Assembly: GCA_958510825.1 (NCBI GenBank)
Contig: OY294046.1
Location: 47,969,794-48,033,793 of the forward strand
DNA: 64,000 nucleotides
Reading direction: 5' to 3'
Origin: Brachypterus glaber
Lineage: Eukaryota; Arthropoda; Insecta; Coleoptera; Kateretidae
Shown here: positions 1 through 10,031 of the stretch, in pieces
How positions within the stretch are numbered: position 1 is the stretch's first letter
How the letters are laid out: the number at the start of each line of letters is the position of its first letter
Program-made: the position numbers and the translations under genes
The notes under the pieces: model-generated
The model's input: only the letters and a program-made list of their open reading frames with translations
Told to the model about the DNA's origin: nothing
The model's database searches: none

Positions 1-520
1 CTTCTTTTAATAGCTTTAACGACCGTCAATCATTGTCATAGACAATAAATGTCACAATATTTTATATATTAAAAGGTACGAGTTTTTAACCAATGATGTA
101 GCTTAAAAATCACGGGAATTTTAAACTACTATCTTGCATAATTGGACGGACTATAATATAAGTGTAACTTTATCCGTTTTGGGACAGTTTATATAAATTT
201 TGAAACATGAAATTTTGATCGAGTATCGATGTTCTTTCGAAACACGAAAAATTCTCGTGTTAGCTGAAATTATAAATGAAATCGTACACGGCCTAGACAG
301 AAAACAGCAGATGGCCAAGGAAAGTGATGAGATTTTTTTCTTATTACAATACCGTCAACTTAATCTAAATCTACGATGCTGTTAGTGAAGACTATATCAC
401 TTTTCGAGACAACAGTTGCTTTATTTTAGCTCAGTATGCACAAAAAAATTATTAAAAAAAACATGTATGTGAGTATTCTTCAGATTAAGTGTCTCAAAAA
501 TTAGTACTGTGCACATTTTA
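1..520. other. AT-rich sequence, no feature seen
   Basis: I see no gene, terminal repeat or tandem array here. Short open frames lack splice sites or any recognisable motif. Confidence 0.5.
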
Positions 521-1106
521 TCAACTGGCACCTCTGTGGAATGTGAAAAAATCACCTATACTGCCCTACGACCCTAAAAAGCGGTATGTGACCTAAATAA
601 CAATAAAAAAAATCATTTTTTTTTGTTTTTCAAAATAGTTGTTTTAATGAACAAAAACTTACAAGGAAAAGTTTTATTTTGTTGGCAGCAGTTTTTTTTG
701 CTATTTTCTGAAAACCTAAAAAACCTAAAAACTATAATAATGCAAAAAGAAACTGTTTTATTAATGCTTTACATCCTTCTTATTTTATTTTAATATATTA
801 GGTAATAAAAAACTGTCTGTCCGATATGCCACTAATATTTTCTTTCATAATAAAAAAATTATTTGGAGTTACTGCTCTTTAGCTTAGTCCCTTAAATAGT
901 CCCTTATTTTTGAGATACTGCAATTTTCATAAGTTTATAACTGGTTCAATAAATAGTCCATGGAAATGCACAACTAAGAGTAAGGTTAATTAAAAATACA
1001 CAAAAATTGGAGTTACGGCTTTTTAGCTTAGTGGGGCAGTATACTTTACATGCTTTATTTTACCTCTTCTCTTCCCCTTACTTCAGCTCACAGGTGCCAG
1101 TTCGTA
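521..1106. mobile_element. candidate TIR element
   Basis: The left end reads AACTGGCACCT followed about 40 bases later by TATACTGCCC. The right end carries both motifs in inverted order and orientation (GGGCAGTATA, then AGGTGCCAGTT). The interior has two direct copies of GGAGTTAC-GCT-TTTAGCTTAG near 864 and 1010. No transposase is encoded, so it would be non-autonomous. A target-site duplication is not clear and the family is unknown. Confidence 0.45.
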
Positions 1107-1149
1107 TTGCGTTACATATCCGCAATCATGTTAGCTACCTACTATTATT

Positions 1150-1290
1150 TTAATTAGGGCTTCCAGTCTCGAAATTCGGGATCCTGAAATATTTGGATGA
1201 CTCGAAAAAATTTGAATCCCGAATTCCCGAAAAATCCCGAAAGCCTCGTAATCTCGAAAACAAATCCCGAAAATACCGATTTTTTTAACG
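1150..1290. repeat. degenerate CCCGAAA word repeat
   Basis: The words CCCGAAA and CTCGAAA recur about every 10-20 bases, with one GGGAT in opposite orientation near 1188. It resembles the low-complexity cores of the other word-built elements in the window. No boundaries are visible. Confidence 0.4.
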
Positions 1291-1392
1291 CATTTATTTA
1301 TTAAATTGAATGTGTAATTGTGATTTGCGCGTAGTCTTTTTTGTTTTCGATGGTGAAAACGCACCCCGGAAAAATCCAGCCTGGGGTCTATT

Positions 1393-2570
1393 ATACAGGG
1401 TGTATTTGAAATAGCGTAGAAAATTTTAACAGGTGATTCTACATGATAAAATATGACAAAAAGTTCCTATAAACATATGTCTAAAAATGCGTCATAAGGG
1501 AGCTACGCCCCTTTGAAGGCTAGAAAAATCGGTTTTTATTTAATAACTCAGGAACCCTTTGAGATATATTAACGAGGTTTTGCACGTGAATTAATCCTAA
1601 TAAGACCCATCTTTGTATGTCATTTTCACGTACTTATTTAAACCAGGGGTGTGCGAAACGGGGGGGCCTTATCAGTTTTTTGATCCAAACTTTTTTCTGT
1701 GTAACTTTTTTGCAATTTTATTTTCGAAATATGATTCCTCAGGTCAAAATACATAAAAAAGGTACTCTTGTTGTAATACTGTAAGATTAACCGTTTTCGA
1801 GAAAAGTTCATTTGAAGGTGAAATTTCACGGTTCGAGGACGAAAAATTAAATACTAAAATGTCGAAAACCAAAATTTTAATGATTCAATGTTATTCTACA
1901 TCAAAAACTAAGAAAAAAAGTTTCCATACATGTAGGTCGAAAAACGCTTTTAAAGCTACCATACCCTTTAAAAATGGTGCATATTTAGGAGACCATAGCT
2001 CCATTGGGATTCATTTTTGGAAGTACCTGTATATGAGGTTTTTTTCTTAGTTTTTAATGTACATTCGCCCTGCATCATTAAAATTTTGGTTTTCAACATT
2101 TTAGTATTTAATTTTTCGTCCTCGAATCGTGGAATTTCACCTTCAAATGAATTTTTCTCGAAAACGGTTAATCCTACAGTATTACTACAAGAGTACCTTT
2201 TTTATGTATTTTGACCTGAGGAATCATATTTCAAAAATAAAATTGCAAAAAAGTTACACAGAAAAAAGTTTGGGACAAACTGACTGATAAGCCCCCCCCC
2301 CCGTTTCGCACACCCCTGGTTGAAATAAGTACATCAAAATAAGACATAAAAACGGGCCTTGGTAGGATTAATTGACGTGCAAAACCTCGTTGATATATCT
2401 CAAAGGGTTCCTGAGTTATTAAATAAAAACCGATTTTTTAGCCACTTTCAAAGGGGCGTAGCTCCCTTATGACGCATTTTTAGACATATGTTTATAGTAA
2501 CTTTTTGTCATATTTATGATGTAGAATCATCTGTTAAAATTTCCGACCCTATTTCAAATACACCGTGTAT
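1393..2570. mobile_element. long-palindrome foldback element, copy 1
   Basis: The whole 1.18 kb is an imperfect inverted repeat with arms over 500 bp and a centre near 1980-2040. Ends read TACAGGGTGTATTTGAAATA on the left and its complement on the right, next to TA, suggesting TA target duplication. Inside the arms are a C/G homopolymer tract and the phrase TAATAACTCAGGAACCC. Open frames here are palindrome artefacts: equivalent frames occur on both arms and neither resembles a protein. A second full copy lies at 42480-43642, so this is a mobile family without its own transposase, of unknown superfamily. Confidence 0.85.
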
Positions 2571-2574
2571 ACAC

Positions 2575-3027
2575 CTTAACAAACCAATTTCTTGAAATAG
2601 AACTCAAACACCAGCCGTCAGATTAAGTTGGGTCAATGGAAGCTTTTGATCAGAAAGATGACATCTAAATCATACTCAAAATTCAGAATTCAGAATTTTT
2701 GACCGAAAGCTAGTTTCCTTAAGAAACGTGCCTGTCTATTTTGTATATTGATTGCGAGAAAATTCTAGTTTTGCAAATTTTCCGGATGGTTGCTTCAATG
2801 GAAGATACCAATCTATTTAATAATATTATGCGCTATCAGTTTTTCCGCACCTACATTTTTGATCGAAATGAAATAAATCACTTTTACCTCCTATCTAAGG
2901 AACTAAATTGTTATACCTTAATTGTTTTAATGCACACGGAGAAATTATTAGGTACTTAAAACAAGTACGTAATGTTTAATCAAGTGGCTCAAAAATTTAT
3001 ATATCCGCAAGAATGTTATGTTCTTAA
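2575..3027. other. AT-rich sequence, no feature seen
   Basis: Nothing beyond a short direct repeat of CAGAATT near 2684-2697. Confidence 0.4.
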
Positions 3028-3619
3028 TACGGTGCGTGTCTAAATCTGTCCTCTTCCTTTAACTTTTGAAGGGCTTAAGATATATACTTTGGAAATTTGG
3101 AACACGTAAATCACATAACCCAAATATTTTTTTGGTATTTTTGGTATGGAGGCCAGGGGCAAGGGAGTATTTTTTTTAATGGGTGGGTCGTTGTTAAAAA
3201 AATTCGATTTCCTTAGATTTTTTTGAAATTTTCATTTATATAATTTAAAATTACTTTAAAAGCATAATTTACGATGTTTATCATAAAAATAATCATTAAA
3301 CAAAAATTGTCTGATTTTTTAAAGAAATTTTGACGAAAATTCATATTTTCAACACTTTTTTCCCTCAAAAATATATTGAAAAAATAACAAATTAATAGTC
3401 GAATAGACAATTATTAGGTTTAAAATGATATATTACATGACCCCCTCTCTATTAAAAAAATCCCCCATTGCCTCCCTGCCTCCATCTTGTCTCCTAAATA
3501 TATAAATTATACTTAAAAAAAAATATTTGGGTTATTTTATTTAAGTGCTTAAAATTTTAAGTTGGTATCTTGAGTCATTCAAAAGTTAAAGGGGGCCGAC
3601 TTTTGACACGTACTGTGTA
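3028..3619. mobile_element. foldback element, diverged relative of 39261-39976
   Basis: The left arm (TTAACTTTTGAAGGGCTTAAGA, split by substitutions, then AAATTTGGAACAC and a G-rich GGAGGCCAGGGGCAAGGG tract) is answered by an inverted right arm with CCCCATTGCCTCCCTGCCTCC and TTCAAAAGTTAAAG. Outer ends are about GGTGCGTGTC and GACACGTACTG. The order of motifs matches the better preserved element at 39261-39976, so I place both in one family. Confidence 0.65.
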
Positions 3620-3646
3620 AATAAAATTTTTCGTTTGATTAAAATT

Positions 3647-3703
3647 TAAGACGTATATTGCTTAGACCTATATTAATCTATGGGTCTAAGTAAAATACGT
3701 CTT
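3647..3703. repeat. short hairpin
   Basis: AAGACGTAT-TTGCTTAGACC is followed by GGGTCTAAGT-AATACGTCTT around a 12-base loop. Likely a remnant of a small TIR element; no further interpretation. Confidence 0.5.
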
Positions 3704-4431
3704 TAACTTTTTAACTTAAAAATTTTAATAATATTTTTTGTATTGAGTTTTAAATGAACCTAGAATATGCATATATGGTAAGTATATATTTTTTCTACGA
3801 CTGCTTTAGAATGTAAGCAAATACACACACTTTTTAAACACAGAATGAATTCATTCTAGCTCTAGATATGGTATGAATATTCCGTATCAAGTGTTAGAAT
3901 GAGCACAGTAGGTAGTGCCATCTCTTGTTTATAAAAGTAAAGAAAACTGTAGCAAAATTAGCAAAAATATATATATATTTTACCATGAAATATTGAATAA
4001 TTTAATGCAATTTAAAGTTTTGCGTTAAAATTACATAAAGTTTATTAGTTTTTCTTAATTAAGTTCAAAAAATTAAAACTGCTCCTTCTATTGTTAAATA
4101 TTTAAACCTGACATCTGTCACAACAATCTGACATAACCTTCAATTTTTGTATTATAATTTGTAAATATGTGCTAAAATGAAATAAAAATCTTTTTTAAGT
4201 ATTGATTTGATAAAATTATTAAATAACATTAATTGCTTTATTTAAAAATATGTGTTTTGTTGCATTTACAATGTTGAGTCACAAAAAACATTGTTTTTAA
4301 CCTTGTCCGCAGTTTAAAGCCATAAAGTGTTTCATATTTGCAGTCCCAGAAAAAGTATAGTCTAAAACACGTATGAAATAGTCATTCCGCGCTCGCGGGA
4401 CCGTCATATTGTCTATTCCATACTAGTTATA

Positions 4432-4432
<1 letters not shown>

Positions 4433-4494
<62 letters not shown>
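4433..4494. repeat. (TA)n microsatellite
   Basis: About 30 uninterrupted TA dinucleotides. The flanks are unremarkable AT-rich sequence, and the region to about 5365 contains nothing else I can support. Confidence 0.95.
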
Positions 4495-4499
<5 letters not shown>

Positions 4500-5367
4500 T
4501 AAAGGTAATGAAAAATAATAGGTAAGTAGTACTAATACTAATTTCTTAGAAACAAAAAGTCCAAACTTTATTACTATTTTTTTTTTTAATTGGTTATATA
4601 TGTTTACTTATATCATGTTTTGAAACAAGTATCTAAAACAAGTATCATAAATAATTTATATTAAATTTTCTCTGTGTAAGTATGCCTTAATTGTTTTAAT
4701 GTGTATTACATGCAGATAAAATCTAAAATATCTTAAATAGAATATTTAAATTAGGTATAACAATTTCTTTGCTCTATTTCACCCATATTTTACAAAATAT
4801 CTCTGTCCAAATAATTGTAGTAGCAATTATCAAAAAAAAACCTACACACGCGTAGACACATTCTAAATGATCTTGTAATATTTTTAAATTTTTCAGCCAC
4901 ACACAGTGTGTTGGGTAATATAAGCTATTAGTTTGGTTGCCAAACTTTGGTTCAAGAATACCATTTGAAACAAATTCCTGTTTGTTAAACATCCATTACT
5001 CTGGCGGGGTCAAATTAACCCAAATAAAGCTTAAAAATTAAAATTTTAAATTTGTAATCTACCGCCTCACGGTGGGAAATTTTTCAAATCTAGTAAATAG
5101 CAAAACCAACTTTTAAATAAACGGATTAAAGTATTACTACCTAAAAATAAACTGTTTAAAGTTTAATAAAATGCCTGGGAAAAGCCCTTGGATATTACAT
5201 GTTTATATTTTTATAGAGCCCTAAGATGACATATAAGCAAGTAAAAAATAATCTATTTTTGTTGCCTGCATTGAATGGTACAGTACCGATGTTTAAAAGT
5301 GATATTAAGTTTTGTGTTCTATTAAACTAAACATTTGAGAAAAAACACCAGACTAATGCACTTTTTT

Positions 5368-5645
5368 CCCAACAAACATTGGTCCGACGGCCGCCCGCTG
5401 CATTTTTCATCAGCCCGCCGTCAATGGGAGATCAATGACAACGGTCATGTGATGATCATTTGCCGATCATATTGCGGATCATTTTCCGCGGACCATTTAT
5501 AAGATCCATTGACTGCGTCAACGATCATTCGCCAACGACGATCTAGATCATTTATCAGTTACCCTCAATCGGTCAAAATCAGACGCCACGGCGGTAAAAT
5601 AATCGGTGCGCTGATTATTTTACCCATTTACAGTTTGGATACATT
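5368..5645. mobile_element. GC-richer word-built element (GATCATT word)
   Basis: A sharply GC-richer island in AT-rich DNA, made of reiterated variants of GATCATTTGCCG, GATCATT, CGGATCATTTTCCG and AACGATCATTCGCC. Its left border reads CCCAACAAACATTGG. The degenerate palindromic words and a C-rich terminus resemble the CCC(A/G)G elements at 31491 and 37196. No coding potential and no clear right terminus. Confidence 0.45.
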
Positions 5646-5649
5646 ACCC

Positions 5650-6235
5650 GTTATCCAGACGTAAGCAGCTCGGATTTAAAACTTGGACACGTGCGCCAAA
5701 AAGGTCTATAATAAAACTTATATTTTACTATTAGTAGTTAACAGATATACCGTAACAAGTCTAATATTCCTTAAAAAAAATGTGTTTATATAGTATATAA
5801 ATATAAACTCGAATATAAATTACACAATTTTGTGTATATTTAATCAGTAAATAGTTTTTGTCGCGCTAAAACGATTTATTTACATAATGCATAATTAACA
5901 ACAATTAATCAATAATATATTGAGGAATAGATAGATAAATGCGTAACAAACTTTCAAGGTAGTCATAAATATGGCTAATTAAAGAAATAATTTAGAATCC
6001 AGACGGCCTTTAGACCTTTGAACAAACGCATGCAAAATAAAAGAATAGAATCCATGCATCCAGATTTTAAAGCATATAATGCATTATATCTGACTTTTTT
6101 GCTTCAAACGGTAAAAAATTAGCACTGTAGCTTAATTGACAAGGCAAAAGACTTACTATTAACATATTTTGAGCCACATTAAGCAACTTTTATTCATAGT
6201 TAAAAGCTGTTATAAACTTCCAATAAAGTAGGAAA
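5650..6235. other. AT-rich sequence, no feature seen
   Basis: No inverted terminal repeats, tandem repeats or credible coding frame. Confidence 0.4.
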
Positions 6236-6525
6236 CGCGTAGCTCTGACGTTTGGCTTAATTGGCACACCGTCTACATGACAAGCCAGCTAGCCATTCTA
6301 GAGTGAGTTCGATTCTCACTGGCGCCGATTTGCTTTTTTCAGTTAATTAATAATTGAAATTTGGCGAAGGCGATAAGTGAAGCGGACACTCCCTGGAACT
6401 GGTTTGAAAGTTAGTATAAGCCGGTGGTTCCCTCTACTACTAGCCCGCACAAGTCCTGGACTTAGGGGATGCTTAATTAAGTAGAATAGTACGAGGTTAA
6501 ATATGTAATGTAATGTAATATAATT
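6236..6525 (+). mobile_element. tRNA-derived SINE, full-length copy
   Basis: The head carries a pol III A box (TGGCTTAATTGG at 6253-6264) and B box (GAGTTCGATTCTC at 6305-6317), followed by CACTGGCGCCGATT. A tRNA-unrelated body follows (AATTGAAATTTGGCGAAGGC, then GCCGGTGGTTCCCTC and AAGTCCTGGACTTAGGGG). It ends in short ATGTA/TAATG repeats near 6505-6525. Three more copies lie on the minus strand at 26231, 38128 and 39990. SINEs are transcribed by RNA polymerase III and moved by LINE machinery; the partner LINE is not identifiable here. Confidence 0.88.
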
Positions 6526-6527
6526 AT

Positions 6528-6725
6528 ATACAATGCCTGCGCTAGAATGGTATTAAACGGTAGTTTTCAAAAAATTTTAAAAATCGTCCTACACAAAAAA
6601 TTCCTGGATATAAATTTGTTTCATGAAAAAAATAAGAAATTTTTGTTTTTTTGTCCGTCTGTCACGATTTTTGTAGACGCGATAACTCAAGAACGAATAA
6701 TCCGATCAACGATCAAAGCAGTTGG
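6528..6725. repeat. dispersed repeat with CGATAACTCAAGAACG
   Basis: Begins GCCTGCGCTAGAATGGTATTA and continues through ACGGTAGTTTTC, ATAAATTTGTTTCATG, GTCCGTCTGTCACG and GATAACTCAAGAACGAATAA. The same order of motifs recurs at 11630-11870 and inverted at 25690-25945. The 60-codon open frame here is not conserved between copies. Confidence 0.65.
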
Positions 6726-6729
6726 CTGA

Positions 6730-7730
6730 CAACTTTGTATAGTTGGATAATTATTATATTATTTACTATAATAAATGAAATGCAAATATTATAAATGGTA
6801 TAACTGATAAAGTTAAATACCATGAATCTTCACATCGTTGTAATTATTTATATAGTCTACTTAATACTAAGTAGGAAAAAAGTTATCTCTTTTCTCTCCT
6901 AGACCTCCTATAGGAGATACGAGTCCTATTACATAGGGTCACTCAATAGTAAAAATTTTACAATGATCAAAGAATAAATGTCAATCCAACATTATTAGGG
7001 ACCCAATGTTATAAACTTCAAAAATTTAAGAATGATATAGAATTAAACAGTTACGTAATCTTAGTATGTTTTCACGGTTTAAAAAAAAAATAAATTTAAA
7101 TATTTTCTTTAGAATATATATATGTATATCTAAAAATAGATCTTACAAGAGTAAATCACGCTCTGGTGAACTAACAATCGTATATGAACTTTCCCCATTA
7201 AAATTATTCTAAAAAAAATTTTCAAAATAGACTTTGCGTAACAAGTAAATCAATAAAAAAAAACTTTTAATTATTATTATTTATAAATAAGATTACAATT
7301 ATACACCTACTTTTTATTAATAATAATTAATAAATATATAAAAATAATGTATTATTATATTGTAGTGCCTATATTTATTAATTACAATTATTATAATAGT
7401 AGACAGTAAGCCATGACAAATCAATTATAGAGGTTTGAATAGGCGCGCGACTATATGATGCAAATTAGGTTCCCACAAAGTACCTATTGGAGAGTTTCTT
7501 AGTTTTTTTACTTTAATACATCAAATTACATAAAATTATTATAGAAAAATAAATAGTATATTGTACAACACGTAAAAAAGTCACAATTTACGCTTCTTGC
7601 AAAACTGAGTAAGGTCAGTTTTCCAAAAATTTTAGCATTTCAGCTGTCAAAACTACTTTTTTTAATTTCGTACTTTTCTGATGAATAAATCAAATCATTT
7701 TTTCTGACGAACAGCTACACCTTAACAAGA
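6730..7730. other. AT-rich sequence, no feature seen
   Basis: Very AT-rich, with runs such as ATTATTATTTATAAATAA. I see no repeat boundaries or genes. Confidence 0.4.
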
Positions 7731-7734
7731 AAAA

Positions 7735-8705
7735 ACAATCGGGCCAGTCTCGGCCGAGTATTGGCGCCTGTCATTAAGAGGCTGGCCTACCGCCGGTGCC
7801 AAGCTTCGGCCGATGGGAAAGCATCCAAATGATAACTTCGTCCCGAGACTGGATTTTGGTCTGGGTCAATGCCAAAGAACTTTTACCTCAAGAAGTAATA
7901 TCAGACAAATGTTTATGAAGGTGTCATCTTTTTGTTTGTTTATTTACTAACAGAAACGCGATACAGCTTTGTGGTGTAAAATGTAGATGTCGCTGGTCGA
8001 CTTTTAGGCTACCTGGTAGCGATGTTGCGTAGTTTCCACCTTATCATGAATTCAAATCATTATACTTAAATTAAAAATGTAAAAAACTTTATTGTGTATA
8101 TTATAAATAAGTTTAATAATATAGTATATTTAAATCTATTAAAATTAAACTACTAGTTCATATAAAACTCATAGAGAACTAATGTTTCTTAAAATTTACA
8201 ATAAAATATCCAAAGTATATGTTTCCAATCGGCAACACTGTACCCCTGTCAGTCATTTTACGACATTACACTGTGAGTTTACACATTCTTTCTCTCTCTT
8301 TGAGCGTACTAAGTGTAAACAATAGTCACTCCCCACCAGCCGCTCACCGTAGTTGGTTTACGCTTCAAACAAAGCATACGGTATATTTCATCATGTTCCT
8401 TCTTGAGGTAAAAGTTCTTTGGTCAATGCTAATTATTGAATTTTTTTCGTTCCTTTTTGCTTTTTGGTCATTATCTGACATTTTAAAAATATGTACAAAA
8501 AAGTCACCACACTGAAAAAATGGGTAACTTAAATTTAAAATTATATAACTGTTAAAGTTTCGAGGTGGAAATGCTACCGATTTGTAGTCTGGCCAAGACT
8601 GGCGTTCGATACTCGGCCAGACATCAGTTTCCAAAGATAAAGCCAAGTCTGGATCAAGCCTGGGAAAAAGCTGGCGTTAGATGCCTATCGTCGCCATCGG
8701 CGGTT
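7735..8705. mobile_element. candidate word-built inverted-repeat element (GTCTGGCC word)
   Basis: GC-rich blocks at 7740-7860 and 8575-8700 share inverted words (GGCCGAGTATTGGCG against its degenerate complement, and repeated CCAGTCT / GTCTGGCC). An inner inverted pair matches over more than 20 bases: CAAAGAACTTTTACCTCAAG near 7874 and its complement near 8402. The middle holds unrelated AT-rich sequence with TTCTTTCTCTCTCTTTGAG. Open frames crossing it have no recognisable domains. Confidence 0.45.
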
Positions 8706-8861
8706 CTTGCAAGGGCATAGAAGATATTGGATTTGGTAATATACTAAAAAATTCACCCTTATTATTAAAATATTGGATCTCCTCAAATATATATTTTGCT
8801 TTTAAAAAGCTCGCTAAAAAGGAACTCTGCGGTACAAAATTATTGAGATTATTATTAAGCT

Positions 8862-8875
8862 ACTATAGCATATTA
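8862..8875. repeat. 14-bp target-site duplication, left copy
   Basis: ACTATAGCATATTA, repeated exactly at 10018-10031. The two copies bracket the hammerhead-bearing tandem element and mark it as a discrete insertion. Confidence 0.85.
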
Positions 8876-8954
8876 GTAAGGACAGAAATTTTTAATTTTA
8901 AACAAAATTATAAAAATATTAATTTATTATTCCATCAATCTATTTTCTAATCAT

Positions 8955-9029
8955 CGTACAGAGTGATATTGGTAGACTGACAGTTTTGGGCTGTTGGCCC
9001 TCTTCAGTACCAAGAGTCAACTCTGCACG
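8955..9029 (-). ncRNA. type I hammerhead ribozyme, unit 1 (G12 mutated)
   Basis: On the minus strand: helix I strand CGTGCAGAGT, internal loop, TTGGTA, core CTGAAGA, helix II GGGC-CAACA-GCCC, then AAAA, a 2-bp helix III (CT-GTC-AG), TC, and the helix I return TACCAA...ACTCTGTACG. The predicted cleavage is between 8975 and 8974. The conserved GAAA reads AAAA here, so G12, the general base, is lost. All helices remain intact. From known hammerhead chemistry I infer that this copy is strongly impaired. Confidence 0.85.
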
Positions 9030-9308
9030 CTGATTAAAAAAACGTTTTTAGACTTTACTCGCAAAAGGAATATAGCCATTAGATTGATGTAGACTTGTGC
9101 GCCATCTATTTCTAGATGTAGACAACTACTCATACCTCTCCTAATCTGGAGACTTTGAATGGTAGCAAGTTGAAGACTTGTGTGTCTCAAGCACATAGTA
9201 CCACTAACGGGTGGTTAGACGTAAAATTAGTAAGGACAGAAATTTTTAATTTTAAACAAAATTATAAAAATATTAATTTATTATTCCATCAATCTATTTT
9301 CTAATCAT

Positions 9309-9383
9309 CGTACAGAGTGATATTGGTAGACTGACAGTTTCGGGCTGCTGGCCCTCTTCAGTACCAAGAGTCAACTCTGCACG
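9309..9383 (-). ncRNA. type I hammerhead ribozyme, unit 2 (core intact)
   Basis: All invariant positions are present on the minus strand: CTGAAGA (C3 to A9), GAAA (G12 to A15.1), and TC before the scissile bond (U16.1, C17), cleaving between 9329 and 9328. Helix II is GGGC/GCCC closed by CAGCA. Helix III is 2 bp plus the A15.1-U16.1 pair with loop GTC, the minimal form known from Penelope and retrozyme hammerheads. Helix I is TTGGTA/TACCAA, an internal loop (TGACTC/TATC), then CGTGCAGAGT/ACTCTGTACG with one G-U pair. The internal loop could make the loop I/loop II contact typical of fast hammerheads. Confidence 0.9.
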
Positions 9384-9662
9384 CTGATTAAGAAAACGTT
9401 TTTAGACTTTACTCGCAAAAGGAATATAGCCATTAGATTGATGTAGACTTGTGCGCCATCTATTTCTAGATGTAGACAACTACTCATACCTCTCCTAATC
9501 TGGAGACTTTGAATGGTAGCAAGTTGAAGACTTGTGTGTCTCAAGCACATAGTACCACTAACGGGTGGTTAGACGTAAAATTAGTAAGGACATAAATTTT
9601 TAATTTTAAACAAAATTATAAAAATATTAATTTATTATTCCATCAATCTATTTTCTAATCAT

Positions 9663-9737
9663 CGTACAGAGTGATATTGGTAGACTGACAGTTTCGGGCT
9701 GCTGGCCCTCTTCAGTACCAAGAGTCAACTCTGCACG
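9663..9737 (-). ncRNA. type I hammerhead ribozyme, unit 3 (core intact)
   Basis: Identical in core, helices and loops to unit 2; predicted cleavage is between 9683 and 9682. Cleavage at this site and the next would release a 354-nt monomer with 5'-hydroxyl and 2',3'-cyclic phosphate ends, the substrate for circularisation. A half ribozyme (helix II 3' strand, GAAA, helix III and helix I 3' strand) lies on the plus strand at 9945-9989 in the inverted end piece, but it lacks CTGAAGA and cannot fold alone. Confidence 0.9.
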
Positions 9738-10017
9738 CTGATTAAGAAAACGTTTTTAGACTTTACTCGCAAAAGGAATATAGCCATTAGATTGATGTAG
9801 ACTTGTGCGCCATCTATTTCTAGATGTAGACAACTACTCATACCTCTCCTAATCTAGAGTCTTTGAATGGTAGCAAGTTGAAGACTTGTGTGTCTCAAGC
9901 ACATAGTACCACTAACGGGTGGTTAGACGTAAAATTATTAAGGACAGCAGCCCGAAACTGTCAGTCTACCAATATCACTCTGTACGATGATTAGAAAATA
10001 GATTGATGGAATAATAA

Positions 10018-10031
10018 ACTATAGCATATTA
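10018..10031. repeat. 14-bp target-site duplication, right copy
   Basis: ACTATAGCATATTA, identical to 8862-8875. Sequence from here to about 10727 is AT-rich with no further feature I can support. Confidence 0.85.

Larger units (their letters stand above)
8876..10017 (-). mobile_element. retrozyme-like tandem retroelement with hammerhead ribozymes
   Basis: Three consecutive units of exactly 354 bp begin at 8876, 9230 and 9584 and differ at only a few positions. After 9937 a 10-base start of a fourth unit runs into a 73-bp inverted segment (9945-10017), the complement of the unit part from TTATTATTCC to CGGGCTGCTG, with CAG shared at the junction. The insertion is bounded by a perfect 14-bp direct repeat. 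Every unit carries a type I hammerhead fold on the minus strand. Tandem monomers of a few hundred bases with type I hammerheads and target duplications define metazoan retrozymes, whose RNA is self-cleaved and circular; Penelope-like elements are the proposed helpers. There is no open frame of note, so it is non-autonomous. Read in RNA sense (minus) the inverted piece is at the 5' end, as in twin priming. The 3' end (8876) is not at a ribozyme cleavage site. Confidence 0.85.

Noticed and set aside
1638..2214. Several 60-65 codon frames
   Set aside because: They lie in the arms of a long palindrome, reappear on the opposite strand, and recur at 42.7-43.5 kb as part of a repeat. No protein motif is present.
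6241..6330. Possible functional tRNA gene
   Set aside because: A and B boxes are present but the acceptor stem is not paired, and the sequence continues into a repeated SINE body. The same applies at 26.4 and 40.2 kb.
8219..8646. 98- and 93-codon frames on opposite strands
   Set aside because: No recognisable domain; the frames overlap each other and lie inside an inverted-repeat region.
8876..10017. CRISPR array or simple satellite
   Set aside because: Unit length (354 bp), absence of spacers, target-site duplication and the inverted end piece rule out CRISPR. The flanking duplication and ribozyme fold argue against a plain satellite.
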